From: Rhodospirillales bacterium
GTDB taxonomy: Bacteria; Pseudomonadota; Alphaproteobacteria; Rhodospirillales; Defluviicoccaceae
Length of the DNA stretch: 64,000 nucleotides
Assembly: GCA_016710335.1 (NCBI GenBank)
Contig: JADJXQ010000001.1
Span: 62,001-126,000 of the forward strand
Direction: 5' to 3'
Part shown: positions 52,580 through 61,675 of the stretch, piece after piece
Numbering within the stretch: position 1 is the first letter of the stretch
Layout: every line of letters starts with the position of its first letter
Position numbers and translations under genes: made by a program
Notes under the pieces: model-generated
What the model was told of the DNA's origin: nothing
Seen by the model: the letters and a program-made list of their open reading frames with translations, nothing else
Databases searched by the model: none

Positions 52580-54020
52580 GATGGCCTCCCTGTGGTGCGG
52601 CGGGCGGCTCGGAGGCGCAGGTCAGGGAGTGAGAGAGTGCGTCGGCAAGACGATGCTCGGCAGCCATCCGTTCGCCGTCTCCGGCCGCGGCGATGACGCC
52701 GGCCCCGCCGAGCCGCGACCAGTGCGGGTGCACGCGCGCCTCATGCAGGCTCTCCGGCAGGGCGTCCCTCGCCCAGACGCGGCGGTGTTCGTCGCCACGG
52801 GCCTGCATGCGGATCTTGTCCTGGCTGGCGTGGCCTCGGCGCAGCAGGGCGGCCACCAGTTCCAACTGACGCACCGCGAGCAGACGCACCGTCGCCTCTT
52901 CGACCCGGAGTTCGCTGACGCCACGCAGCGAGTCGGCGATGCGCCGGCCGTGGCTGCCGAAGCTGCTCCAGAGCGCTCCCGCCGTGGCCCCCAGCGCCGC
53001 CCCGGCACCCAGCGATGCGCCGCCGAGCATGGCGTCAATGGCAAGCCCGGCGACCGCGCCCGCCGCAGCGCCGCCGCCGGCGCGAATGCCGAACTGCTTC
53101 AGCGAGGCCGGGTGGAAAAGATCAAGGCCCCAGTGGCCGCCCTCGATGGGCAGTGCATCGCTTTCGTAGTCATCGGGGCGGAAGCGAAACAGCCCCAGCA
53201 GCGCCGTCACGCAGTGCTGCTCACGCTCGCGCACCGCCGCGCGAACCGCCTCGACGGCAGCGGCGCGATCGCCTTCGGCCGGCACCAGCACCGTGTACGC
53301 GGCGACGTCGATGAGCAGGTCGGCCAGCACTTCGGCGGCGGCGCGCACCAGGCGCCCGCGCTGCTGTTGCCGCTCGCGGATCAAGGCCTCCAGGGTCGGC
53401 CGGAACGAATCCAGTACCGTCTGCATCTTTTCGAACAGCCGCTGCTCGGCGGTCTCGTTGAGCACCACGGTGTCGAACTCTGCGACCACGTGCATGCCGA
53501 CGTGGCCGAGATGGGCGCGCCACTCCTCGGTCCGCGCCTCGGGATTGGCAACGAAGTTGAGCACCGGCACCACCGGCCGGGCGCAGCGGCCGAGGATCTC
53601 CAACTCGTCGCGGTGCTTGCCGAGCACCCGGTCCCGGGCGTCGATGACGTACAGCGCCGCATCGCAGGCCAGCAACTGCCTGAGCGCCTTGGCCTCCTGC
53701 TCGTACGGTCCCTGTGCGGCCGCCCCATCGAGGAAGCGGGTGACGACCTTCACCCACGGAGTTTCGCGGTCGCGTTCCAACCCGTCCAGGTGTTCGAGCA
53801 GACCGATGGAATCTTCCAGCCCCGGCGTATCGTAAAGCTCGACGGCCGGCGCCCCGTCGACCAGCAGCACCGTGCCTTCGACGTGCCGGGTGGTGGCGGG
53901 CGAACTGGAGACCTCGCCGAAAGCGGCGTCGCGGGTAAGGGTGCGGAGCAGCGAGGTCTTGCCGGTGTTGGTGTGCCCGACCACGGCGACCTTGAGCACC
54001 GGGCGCGACGGGACGCTCAT
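52572..54020 (-). CDS. DUF3482 GTPase-like protein
   Basis: A 482-residue protein with a TrmE/Era-type GTPase domain: P-loop VVGHTNTGKTSLL, switch I region SSSPATTRHVEGT, G3 ELYDTPGLED, and a weak NKxD-equivalent (VLNFVANPEAR). The C-terminal half is the DUF3482 part with a glycine/alanine-rich membrane-inserting stretch (RAGGGAAAGAVAGLAIDAML). Such proteins pair with DUF2868 membrane proteins; here that partner overlaps by four bases upstream. The cellular process is unknown. Confidence 0.85.
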   Translation of the reverse strand: MSVPSRPVLKVAVVGHTNTGKTSLLRTLTRDAAFGEVSSSPATTRHVEGTVLLVDGAPAVELYDTPGLEDSIGLLEHLDGLERDRETPWVKVVTRFLDGAAAQGPYEQEAKALRQLLACDAALYVIDARDRVLGKHRDELEILGRCARPVVPVLNFVANPEARTEEWRAHLGHVGMHVVAEFDTVVLNETAEQRLFEKMQTVLDSFRPTLEALIRERQQQRGRLVRAAAEVLADLLIDVAAYTVLVPAEGDRAAAVEAVRAAVREREQHCVTALLGLFRFRPDDYESDALPIEGGHWGLDLFHPASLKQFGIRAGGGAAAGAVAGLAIDAMLGGASLGAGAALGATAGALWSSFGSHGRRIADSLRGVSELRVEEATVRLLAVRQLELVAALLRRGHASQDKIRMQARGDEHRRVWARDALPESLHEARVHPHWSRLGGAGVIAAAGDGERMAAEHRLADALSHSLTCASEPPAAPQGGHLE

Positions 54021-56227
54021 GAGCGGATCTCCCCGGCGACGACGGCGTCAAACCGGGCTGCCAGCGTGTTCAGCCAAGCGGCGGCGGCTTCGGCGTCCGC
54101 CATCGGCGGCGGGTTCTCCTCGACGAGGACGCGATCGAGGACGCGGGAAATCTCCGCCTCGTCCCGCCCTTGCAACTCCAGCACCAGCGCAAACAGGGCA
54201 GCGGCGGAGACGGCCTCGCCGATCGCAGTGCCCGCGCCCGCGTCGGCGCCGCCCCGCCCGGCGTCATCGCCGCCGCCGCCGGACCGCAGCAGCGCCATCG
54301 CCGCCGCGCCGATCCCGGCCCAGGCCGGCAGCGAGGCGATCGCCACCGGCGCAACGAGAGTTGCGGCCGCCACACAGCCGACCGCCCCGGCCAATCCTCC
54401 CACCGCCGCCCACCGGCCGCTCATACGGAGCCGCTCCGGCAACAGGGTCACCATGCGCCCCGCCCCGGCGCGCAGGTCGTCGATGCGGGGGGCGTGAAGC
54501 TCCGCCGGCACATGCAGCAGGTCTCGCCATGCGGCGCGCTCGCCCTGGTAGAGGCGTGCGATGTCGCGCTGCAGTTCCGCCTGTTGCGCCGGACCCGGCG
54601 CCTCGGTCCAGCCGCGGGCCTGGGTGACCGTGTGCGCGAATGCCTGGCGCAGCCGACGCCCGCCGGGCGCCTCATCGGTCGCGAAGGCCAGCACCGTCGC
54701 CAGCCGCCGGCCGCTGGCGGCGGTGAGGTGGTCCAGATCCACCTCCACCACGCGATCGTCGGGAACGCCGGCGCGGGCGGCGAGGCGGCGCCAATCCGCC
54801 ACCCGCCGTTCCAGATGCGCCGACGGGTCGCGCTCCCGCAAGCGGTGGCCGCCGGTCAGCGCCAGGACCGCCGGAACGCGGCTCTCTGCCTGCAGGATGC
54901 GCACGAACGCGGCGGTGCCGCGATCGGGCGTCGCCGTCAGCGCGCACACCACGACCACCGCGCGCGGCGGCGGCAGCGCCGCCGTCAGCCGCTCGACCAC
55001 CCGCCTTCGGTCGTCGCGGTCGTCGACGAATCCCAGATCCAGCCACCGCGCCCCGTCAAGGACCGGCGGCCAGCCGCCCGGCGGGGGCTCGATCTCCAGC
55101 CCCAGCACGGCGGCCGGGCCCTCCGCCGCGATCGGCAGTGTTTCGGGCGGCCCGCTGGCGGCGTCCTCGACCGGCGTCGGCGGCGCCTGGTCGACGACCC
55201 CAATGCTGTGGGCGACCGGCATCACCCGCGCCTCGAGCCGGGCGAAGCCGATCTGCGTCAGGTCGAGCCGATACCGCCGGCAGGCGCCGCGCCAGACGCC
55301 GACCGCGACCATCAGCGCCATCGCCCGTGGCACGATGCCGTAGGCGACGATCGCCCCGACCAGTAGGCCGGCCCACGCCTCGCGCGCGGCCAGTACCTCG
55401 ATGCCGATCCCGGTCCAGCGGCTGGCGGCGACCTGGCCGGCGTCGGGCGTCGGGAACCCCAGCCAGTCGGGCAGGATCGCCAGGATGCGGGTGAGATCGA
55501 CGTAGGTTCGCGCCGACAGGATCGTCGTCTCCCAGGCGAAGCTGTACTGGCGGGTGCTGAGCAGCAGCACCACCATGAGCAGGCCCCCGACGAGGAACGC
55601 CAGCCACAGAAGATGGCTGATGCTGCTCAACAGCCAGCGGCCGACGGCGCCGCTCGCAAACACACCGGCGGCCGCCTGCGATGCCGCGACGTGCAGCGGT
55701 CCGCGGTGCAGCAGCCGGTTGAGCCTGCGCCCCAACGCCAATGCCGCGCCGCCGAGGAGGCCGGTGACGGTGTCACCCGGCCGCAGGCAGATGATCACGA
55801 TCCAGACCAGCAGCGCGAGCGTGTGCACGCCAAGCAGGCTTCCCAGCACCCAGAAGAAGTTCGCGGGCTCGCCGGCGGAGGCGCCAAGCGCGAGGCGCGC
55901 CGCCGTCGCACCGGCCACCGCGGCGACGGCGGCGGCGATGACGACAGCGGCGATAGTGGCGCCGCGCAATTGCGCCAGAGCCTGACGCAACCCGTGCGCA
56001 ACCGAAACGGCGCCGGCGCGCACCACGATGCGGCGTTCCAGATCGCCGCCGGCCGATCGCCCCGCCGCATCCGCCTGCGGCTCATGCAGGGTCGCTCCCC
56101 GCCCCTCCTCATGGACGCGCACCGCCTCGGCCAGCACCCGCTCGCCGATGCCGATCCTCCCGCCCCCGTCATGCCGAAGCCCTGTCGTCAACCCCACCTC
56201 AACCCGGTTCCGCCACACCCGATGCAT
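54017..56227 (-). CDS. DUF2868 membrane protein
   Basis: A 736-residue protein. An N-terminal cytosolic part (GERVLAEAVRVHEEGRG) precedes at least three to four membrane helices (ATIAAVVIAAAVAAVAGATA, LLGVHTLALLVWIVIICL, LLWLAFLVGGLLMVVLLLST), a large hydrophilic region with LGLEIEPPPGGWPPVLDGA and a Rossmann-like stretch, and a C-terminal hydrophobic Gly/Ala patch. It is the partner of the DUF3482 GTPase with which it overlaps by four bases. The role is unknown; a membrane-remodelling or transport complex is possible. The start at 56227 is the first in-frame ATG and is uncertain. Confidence 0.8.
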   Translation of the reverse strand: MHRVWRNRVEVGLTTGLRHDGGGRIGIGERVLAEAVRVHEEGRGATLHEPQADAAGRSAGGDLERRIVVRAGAVSVAHGLRQALAQLRGATIAAVVIAAAVAAVAGATAARLALGASAGEPANFFWVLGSLLGVHTLALLVWIVIICLRPGDTVTGLLGGAALALGRRLNRLLHRGPLHVAASQAAAGVFASGAVGRWLLSSISHLLWLAFLVGGLLMVVLLLSTRQYSFAWETTILSARTYVDLTRILAILPDWLGFPTPDAGQVAASRWTGIGIEVLAAREAWAGLLVGAIVAYGIVPRAMALMVAVGVWRGACRRYRLDLTQIGFARLEARVMPVAHSIGVVDQAPPTPVEDAASGPPETLPIAAEGPAAVLGLEIEPPPGGWPPVLDGARWLDLGFVDDRDDRRRVVERLTAALPPPRAVVVVCALTATPDRGTAAFVRILQAESRVPAVLALTGGHRLRERDPSAHLERRVADWRRLAARAGVPDDRVVEVDLDHLTAASGRRLATVLAFATDEAPGGRRLRQAFAHTVTQARGWTEAPGPAQQAELQRDIARLYQGERAAWRDLLHVPAELHAPRIDDLRAGAGRMVTLLPERLRMSGRWAAVGGLAGAVGCVAAATLVAPVAIASLPAWAGIGAAAMALLRSGGGGDDAGRGGADAGAGTAIGEAVSAAALFALVLELQGRDEAEISRVLDRVLVEENPPPMADAEAAAAWLNTLAARFDAVVAGEIRS

Positions 56228-56267
56228 CCCACGGTCGAGGCGCTACCTTCAGGATCGGTTACGCCTC

Positions 56268-57386
56268 TCAGGCCTCCAGTGCGGTCACCGGATCCACGTA
56301 CTTGTAGCCGAGGTCGTCGGCGACGGCCTTGTGGGTGACCTTGCCGCGGCAGACGTTGAGTCCCTCGCGGAAGTTGGGGTTTTCGAGCAAGGCTGCCTTG
56401 TAGCCCTTGTCGGCAAGGGCGAGGCCATAGGGAAGGGTGACGTTGTTGAGGGCGTAGGTCGAGGTGCTCGGCGTCGAGCCCGGCATGTTGGCGACGCAGT
56501 AGTGCACCACGTCGTCGACGATGTAGGTCGGATCGGCGTGGGTGGTCGGCCGTGACGTCTCGAAGCAGCCCCCCTGATCGATCGCCACGTCGACCAGCAC
56601 CGAGCCCGGACTCATCCGCCTGACGGTGTCGGCGGTGACGAGTTTCGGCGCCTCGGCGCCGACAACCAGCACGGCGCCGATCACCAGGTCGGCTTCCAGC
56701 ACATAGTCCTGCAGGGCCGCCTCAGTGGAGTACATGGTCTTCAAGGCCGGGCCGAAGCGGCCGGCGAGACGACCAAGCACGTCGACGTTGCGGTCGAATA
56801 CGGTGACATCGGCGCCCATGCCGAGGGCCATCATGATGGCGTTCTCGCCCACCATGCCGCCGCCGATCACCACCACTTTGCCCGGCGCCACGCCGGGCAC
56901 GCCGCCGAGCAGAATACCCTTGCCGCCGTGAGCTTTCTCCAACGCGTAGGCGCCGGCCTGGATCGACAGGCGACCCGCGACCTGTGACATCGGCGCCAGC
57001 AGCGGAAGTCCGCCGTGCGCGTTGGTCACCGTCTCGTAGGCGATGCAGACGGCGCCGCTGTCGACGAGATCCCGGGTCTGGTCCGGATCCGGCGCCAGGT
57101 GCAGGTAGGTGAACAGGAGTTGACCTTCCCGCAGCATCCTGCGTTCCTGCGCCTGCGGTTCCTTGACCTTGACGATCATGTCGGCGGCGCCGAACACCGC
57201 CTCGGCGCTGTCTGCGATCTCGGCATTCACTGCACGGTAGTCGTCATCGGAACAGCCGATGCCGGCGCCAGCCTGGGTCTCGACCACCACGCTGTGTCCG
57301 TGGGTGACGAACTCGTGGACGCTGTTCGGGGTCAGCCCGACGCGATATTCGTGGACCTTGATCTCTTTGGGAACACCGATGCGCAT
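56268..57386 (-). CDS. ald: Alanine dehydrogenase
   Basis: A 372-residue enzyme starting MRIGVPKEIKVHEYRVGLTP. It has the catalytic lysine/histidine region (MIVKVKEPQ, LFTYLHLAPD), the NAD-binding VVVIGGGMVGENAIMMALGM, and the conserved VDVAIDQGGCFETSRPTTH. It interconverts L-alanine with pyruvate, ammonia and NADH, mostly for alanine use as carbon or nitrogen source. AGGGAGGG lies close to the ATG. It stands alone between CCA transferase and DUF2868 genes. Confidence 0.96.
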   Translation of the reverse strand: MRIGVPKEIKVHEYRVGLTPNSVHEFVTHGHSVVVETQAGAGIGCSDDDYRAVNAEIADSAEAVFGAADMIVKVKEPQAQERRMLREGQLLFTYLHLAPDPDQTRDLVDSGAVCIAYETVTNAHGGLPLLAPMSQVAGRLSIQAGAYALEKAHGGKGILLGGVPGVAPGKVVVIGGGMVGENAIMMALGMGADVTVFDRNVDVLGRLAGRFGPALKTMYSTEAALQDYVLEADLVIGAVLVVGAEAPKLVTADTVRRMSPGSVLVDVAIDQGGCFETSRPTTHADPTYIVDDVVHYCVANMPGSTPSTSTYALNNVTLPYGLALADKGYKAALLENPNFREGLNVCRGKVTHKAVADDLGYKYVDPVTALEA

Positions 57387-57496
57387 GCTTCCCTCCCTGC
57401 CTTGGCTCGTTCTCCGACCACCGATCGAACACTAACGCGAAATGGCCGCGCGTGCCTCGCAAAGATGCGCGAGCCGCGGCCGAGTGCGCCGGATGC

Positions 57497-58798
57497 TCAG
57501 TAGCCGGCCTCCACGAGCGTCCGCAGCCTGGCGAGGCACGCGTCGTGGTCGGCCGCGTAGTCCCCCGCCTCCCACCACTGCTCGACCGCTTTCAACAGAG
57601 CACCGACCCGCCTGCCATGCGCAACGCCGAGGGCGAGCACGTCGCGGCCGCGGAGCGGGAAAGTCACCGGCGTCCACGAGTCGGCCGCCTCGATCAGGCC
57701 GATCCACGCCTGAGTGCGCTCGTGCGGCAGGCGCGGCCTTACCGCAAGCTCCCCGGCCCAGCCCAGCAGCACCAGATCGCGGACGGTGTCGGCGCCGAGG
57801 CGGTGCAGCGCCCGGCGCACGGCTTGGGTTTCAGTGTCGGGACAGGGGCGCTCCGGTGGCTCCGCCATCATGGCCAGCCGGCGGGTCTGGTCGTTGGACA
57901 TCTTGAGACGCGCGGCCACCGCCAGGGCTCCCGCACCGTCGGTTTCCAGCAGCGCCGCCAGCCGGCGCACAGGATCGGGCGCCACCGAGTCAAAGCGGAT
58001 TGCCCGTGTATCCAGCCAGGTCATCAGCCGGAGCCGGCCTATGCCATGGGCTTCAGGCAGCACGTGCTCGAGCACCCGGTCATCGGCCATCAGTTGGAAC
58101 ACGTCGGCCGGGTCGTTCGCCATCAGGGTGCGGAACACCTCGACCCGCACCCGCTCGCCGGAGAGCAAAGTCAGTCCCGCCGCCAACTGGCGGCAAGCGG
58201 CCAAAGCGTCCGCGTCCGCCGGCGGACGGCCGTAGTGCGCATAAAACCGGAAGTACCGCAGCAGCCGTAAGACGTCTTCGTTGATGCGGTCGCGGGCATC
58301 GCCGACGAAACGGATGCGTCCGTGGCCGAGGTCCTCCAGACCGCCGAAGTAGTCGTAGACGTCGCCCGCCGGCGTGCACGACATGGCGTTGATGGTAAAG
58401 TCGCGGCGGGCAGCGTCGACGATCCAATCGTCGGTGAACGCCACGCGGGCACGGCGGCCATCGGTCTCGACGTCGATGCGCAAGGTGGTGATCTCGAAGG
58501 TGGCGGTATCGACGACTGCGGTGACGGTGCCGTGGTCGAGGCCGGTGGGCACCACCTTGATCCCTGCCGTGCGCAGCGCCGCCATCACCGCCTCCGGCGG
58601 CTTCGGCGTCGCGATGTCGATGTCGCGGATCGGGCGCTTGAGGAGCGCATCCCGAACGCATCCACCGATGAACCGGGCGTCGGCGCCGGCAGCGTGCAGC
58701 GCATCCAGCACCTCGCGGGTCTGCGGCGCGGTCATCCACGGCTGCGGCGCGATCTCGCCGACCGGCTCGGCGATGGGCACCGTCACCACCCGTTCCAT
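57497..58798 (-). CDS. cca: CCA tRNA nucleotidyltransferase / poly(A) polymerase family
   Basis: A class II nucleotidyltransferase-fold protein. ARFIGGCVRDALLKRPIRDI contains the GG loop, and the metal-binding aspartates are in DIDIAT. Further motifs are VAFTDDWIVDAARRDFTINA and the RNA-binding INEDVLRLLRYFRFYAHYG, then a helical C-terminal body. It adds or repairs the tRNA 3' CCA. ATG 58798 gives 433 residues with a family-like start (MERVV...PQPWMTAP); ATG 58852 and GTG 58876 are possible earlier starts. It is downstream of the NUDIX and DUF6111 genes in one transcription direction. Confidence 0.92.
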   Translation of the reverse strand: MERVVTVPIAEPVGEIAPQPWMTAPQTREVLDALHAAGADARFIGGCVRDALLKRPIRDIDIATPKPPEAVMAALRTAGIKVVPTGLDHGTVTAVVDTATFEITTLRIDVETDGRRARVAFTDDWIVDAARRDFTINAMSCTPAGDVYDYFGGLEDLGHGRIRFVGDARDRINEDVLRLLRYFRFYAHYGRPPADADALAACRQLAAGLTLLSGERVRVEVFRTLMANDPADVFQLMADDRVLEHVLPEAHGIGRLRLMTWLDTRAIRFDSVAPDPVRRLAALLETDGAGALAVAARLKMSNDQTRRLAMMAEPPERPCPDTETQAVRRALHRLGADTVRDLVLLGWAGELAVRPRLPHERTQAWIGLIEAADSWTPVTFPLRGRDVLALGVAHGRRVGALLKAVEQWWEAGDYAADHDACLARLRTLVEAGY

Positions 58799-58889
58799 CT
58801 CGCGCTGGTCCGCAGCCGGGCCGGGATCCGCGCCTCTTCGCCGCCGGAACATCAGGCCCCCGGCGATGGGCGACACGCCAAGGCGGCGC

Positions 58890-59159
58890 TCACTCCGTGC
58901 GCCACGGGATGACGCGCCCGTCCTGGTACTTCGGCGCGATGATCCGTGTGCCCGGCTCCACGCCGCTCGTCAGCGCCGTCGCCACAAGGGCCGCCGCCAT
59001 CAGGGCGACGCCGGCGAGAACGAGCCAGAACCAAGGCCCTTCCCGCAGCCGCTCGACCGCTCCGCCCGGAGACCCGCGCTGGTTCAGCCACGCCCAGCCC
59101 AGGTACAGCAGGGTCGGCAGGATGAGCGGCAGCAGGTACTGGAGGAGGACGCGCGTCAT
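58890..59159 (-). CDS. DUF6111 small membrane protein
   Basis: An 89-residue protein with two membrane helices, VLLQYLLPLILPTLLYLGWA and GPWFWLVLAGVALMAAALVA, and a short conserved tail ending PKYQDGRVIPWRTE. This is the pattern of the alphaproteobacterial DUF6111 family that regularly sits between a CoA-pyrophosphatase NUDIX gene and the CCA-adding enzyme. It begins six bases past the NUDIX stop. Function unknown. Confidence 0.82.
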   Translation of the reverse strand: MTRVLLQYLLPLILPTLLYLGWAWLNQRGSPGGAVERLREGPWFWLVLAGVALMAAALVATALTSGVEPGTRIIAPKYQDGRVIPWRTE

Positions 59160-59165
59160 CGGGCG

Positions 59166-59894
59166 TCAGCGATCCCAGGAGCGACGTTCAAGCGAATCCC
59201 TTCGATCCTTGCCCTCGGCTGCCGGTGCCGGCGACCGGTCTGAGACCGTGGCGGCCTCCGGCGTGGTCAGGACCTCGTACAGATCGATCAGCATGCCGGC
59301 GGTCGCGCCCCAGATGAAGTGCCCGCCGTACTGCATGGCGTAGAAATGACGCGTCACCCCCTCGAACTCCCTGGAGCAGCGCCGATGGTTGACGGGGTCG
59401 AGGAGAAACGCCAGCGGCACCTCGAAGATCTCGGCGACTTCATAGGGATCCGGCGTCAGCGTGCACGGCGGTTGGACGATCCCCACGACGGGCGTGACGA
59501 CGAAGCCGGTTCGGGTCACGTAGGTGTCGAGATGGCCGATGACCTCGACGTCGGCGGGGGCAAGCCCGATCTCCTCCTCGGTTTCGCGGAGCGCCGTTTC
59601 TACCGGACCGCCGTCGCCGGCCTCGATGCGCCCGCCGGGGAAACTGACTTGCCCGGCGTGGCGGGCGAGATGCGCGGTGCGCTTGGTAAACAGCACGCTC
59701 ATGCCGCTTTCATAATCGACGAGCGGTACGAGAACGGCGGCGCTCTTCAAAGGCGTGCTCGGCTGCAGGCCGGGATTCAAGGTGTGGTCACCGCGTGTGA
59801 CCTCGCCGGTGTCGGTCAGCGGCATGAAGCCGGGCACGGAGCCCCGCGCCGCAAACCGATCCATCAGCCAGTCTCGGGTCAGTTCCGCAATCAC
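59166..59894 (-). CDS. NUDIX hydrolase, CoA pyrophosphatase type
   Basis: A 242-residue protein with the CoA-pyrophosphatase marker LARHAGQVSFPGGRIEAGD directly joined to the Nudix box ALRETEEEIGL. It should cleave (oxidised) CoA to phosphopantetheine and 3',5'-ADP. GTG 59894 is chosen: GGAGG precedes it and its GTGA overlaps the stop of the DUF1285 gene, giving translational coupling. An ATG at 59942 would place 16 extra residues inside that gene. Confidence 0.9.
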   Translation of the reverse strand: MIAELTRDWLMDRFAARGSVPGFMPLTDTGEVTRGDHTLNPGLQPSTPLKSAAVLVPLVDYESGMSVLFTKRTAHLARHAGQVSFPGGRIEAGDGGPVETALRETEEEIGLAPADVEVIGHLDTYVTRTGFVVTPVVGIVQPPCTLTPDPYEVAEIFEVPLAFLLDPVNHRRCSREFEGVTRHFYAMQYGGHFIWGATAGMLIDLYEVLTTPEAATVSDRSPAPAAEGKDRRDSLERRSWDR

Positions 59895-60511
59895 GAACCT
59901 CCGTCCAGCCTGCCGAGGGGGAAGAAACTGCCACTGCTCCATATGCCGTAGAGGTCTGCGTCGTCGACCGTCTCCGCAACCCCCGCGTCGACAAGCTGGT
60001 AGTAGACGGGGCGCAGGATGCGCGCCTCCAGACCCGGGCGGACCGTTACGTAGGGGATCGGCTCCCCGCTATCGGGGTTGATGTGCACTCGGACCGGATG
60101 CGCGTCGTCGACGGTGACGATCTCGTCCACATTGGTGCGGAGGCTGATGACCGGCTCGCATCCCGCGTCCGATCGAAACATCTCGACGGCGAGGAACGGC
60201 ACGTCCTCGACGTGCACTCGTCCCAGCTCCGCCGGCGTCACCAGCCAGTAGGCGCCGCTCGAATCGCGGGCCAGCACGGACGCGTAGAGGCAGACCAGCT
60301 CTTTGCGCGTGATGGGCGAACCGTGATAGAACCAGACTCCATCGCGGTCGATGCTGATATCAAGCCCGGCGCAAATGACCCGTCCTCGAGGAGATGCCGG
60401 CTTGACTGCGTCCGGCAGAAACGTCGGCTCTCCCGCCGGGGGGACGTCCGCTCCGAGGAGATCGGGGCTAGCGTCCGCGGTCGAGAGTCGCTGTCGTTGA
60501 TCCCTGGTCAT
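59891..60511 (-). CDS. DUF1285 protein
   Basis: About 206 residues from ATG 60511 (a second ATG at 60529 adds six). Family features: CAGLDISIDRDGVWFYHGSP, ITRKELVCLYASVLARDSSG, YWLVTPAELGRVHVEDVPFL, and a terminal RPVYYQLVD. DUF1285 proteins are small cytosolic beta-rich proteins of unknown function, regularly upstream of the CoA-pyrophosphatase gene in alphaproteobacteria. It overlaps the NUDIX start by four bases and is divergent from moxR. Confidence 0.84.
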   Translation of the reverse strand: MTRDQRQRLSTADASPDLLGADVPPAGEPTFLPDAVKPASPRGRVICAGLDISIDRDGVWFYHGSPITRKELVCLYASVLARDSSGAYWLVTPAELGRVHVEDVPFLAVEMFRSDAGCEPVISLRTNVDEIVTVDDAHPVRVHINPDSGEPIPYVTVRPGLEARILRPVYYQLVDAGVAETVDDADLYGIWSSGSFFPLGRLDGGS

Positions 60512-60635
60512 CGGACGCCGGAGACCCATGTTTCGGATATGCGAGCTTCGAAAGCCCGCATTCCGATCGAAAAAAGCCCGGGTTGGCACACATGCACGGG
60601 TTGGCTTGCTTGCACCACTAAGCACGAGAGACACC

Positions 60636-61649
60636 TTGATCACTGCCAGCGACAACGGGACCGCTCCCGACAATTCTGCGCTGATTGGCGGCATCGATCA
60701 ACTGGGAGCGAACGTCGCCCTGGCGCGGGACGCTATCGCCAGGGTGATCTTCGGTCAGCAGAGCGTGGTCGAACAGACCCTGATCACGCTGTTGGCCGGC
60801 GGCCACTTGCTGCTCATCGGCGTTCCCGGGCTCGGCAAGACGCGGCTGGTGGAGACCCTCGGCACCGTGTTCGGGCTCGAGGAACGGCGGGTGCAGTTCA
60901 CCCCCGACCTGATGCCGGCGGACATCCTGGGAACGGAAGTGCTGGAAGAATCGGAGACCGGCAAGAGGTCGTTCCGCTTCGTCCGCGGTCCGGTGTTCTG
61001 TCAGCTCTTGATGGCGGACGAGATCAATCGCGCCAGCCCGCGCACCCAGTCGGCGCTGTTGCAGGCGATGCAGGAACATCGGGTGTCGGTGGCCGGGCAT
61101 TACCACGAACTGCCGGTTCCGTTCCATGTACTGGCCACCCAGAACCCGCTGGAGCAGGAGGGGACGTACCCGCTGCCGGAGGCGCAGCTCGACCGGTTTT
61201 TCATGCAGGTCAACGTGGATTACCCGGAGCTGGACGCCGAGCGGCAGATCCTGGTCGCCACCACCGGGCCGCATACAGAGAAACCACGCCGGGTCATGGA
61301 CGCAGATACGCTCGTAGAGGCGCAGCGCCTGGTCCGCCACGTGCCGGTCGGCGAAAGCGTCGTCGAGGCGATCCTCGAACTTGTCCGCAGCGGCCGCCCG
61401 GAAACCAGCGACATCCCCCGCGTCCGCGACGGCGTCTCATGGGGGCCAGGGCCGCGAGCGTCGCAGGCGCTGATGCGCGCGGTTCGAGTGCGCGCCGTCA
61501 TCGACGGACGCTTCGCGCCATCGATCGACGACGTCCTCGCCCTCGCCCATCCCGTTCTTCGCCATCGCATGGCGCTGACCTTCGCGGCGCGCGCCGAAGG
61601 GGTTCGGCTCGACGCCATCATCGACCTGCTGTGCGAGAGGATAGCCTGA
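60636..61649 (+). CDS. MoxR-family AAA+ ATPase
   Basis: A 337-residue AAA+ protein with Walker A GVPGLGKTRLVETLG, Walker B LLMADEINRASPRTQ, the sensor region VLATQNPLEQEGTYPLPEAQ, and the C-terminal lid. MoxR ATPases act as chaperones that mature partner von Willebrand-type proteins; here DUF58 and DUF4159 genes follow. TTG 60636 is selected because GAGAG lies six bases upstream and the product then begins as family members do; an in-frame ATG at 60528 would add 36 basic, non-conserved residues. Confidence 0.9.
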   Translation: MITASDNGTAPDNSALIGGIDQLGANVALARDAIARVIFGQQSVVEQTLITLLAGGHLLLIGVPGLGKTRLVETLGTVFGLEERRVQFTPDLMPADILGTEVLEESETGKRSFRFVRGPVFCQLLMADEINRASPRTQSALLQAMQEHRVSVAGHYHELPVPFHVLATQNPLEQEGTYPLPEAQLDRFFMQVNVDYPELDAERQILVATTGPHTEKPRRVMDADTLVEAQRLVRHVPVGESVVEAILELVRSGRPETSDIPRVRDGVSWGPGPRASQALMRAVRVRAVIDGRFAPSIDDVLALAHPVLRHRMALTFAARAEGVRLDAIIDLLCERIA

Positions 61650-61675
61650 ACGCCGGCGACCCCACTGACGATGCG

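Noticed and set aside
52542..54497. 651-codon plus-strand frame opposite the DUF3482 gene
   Set aside because: Shadow frame; the minus strand carries a P-loop GTPase and DUF3482 features.
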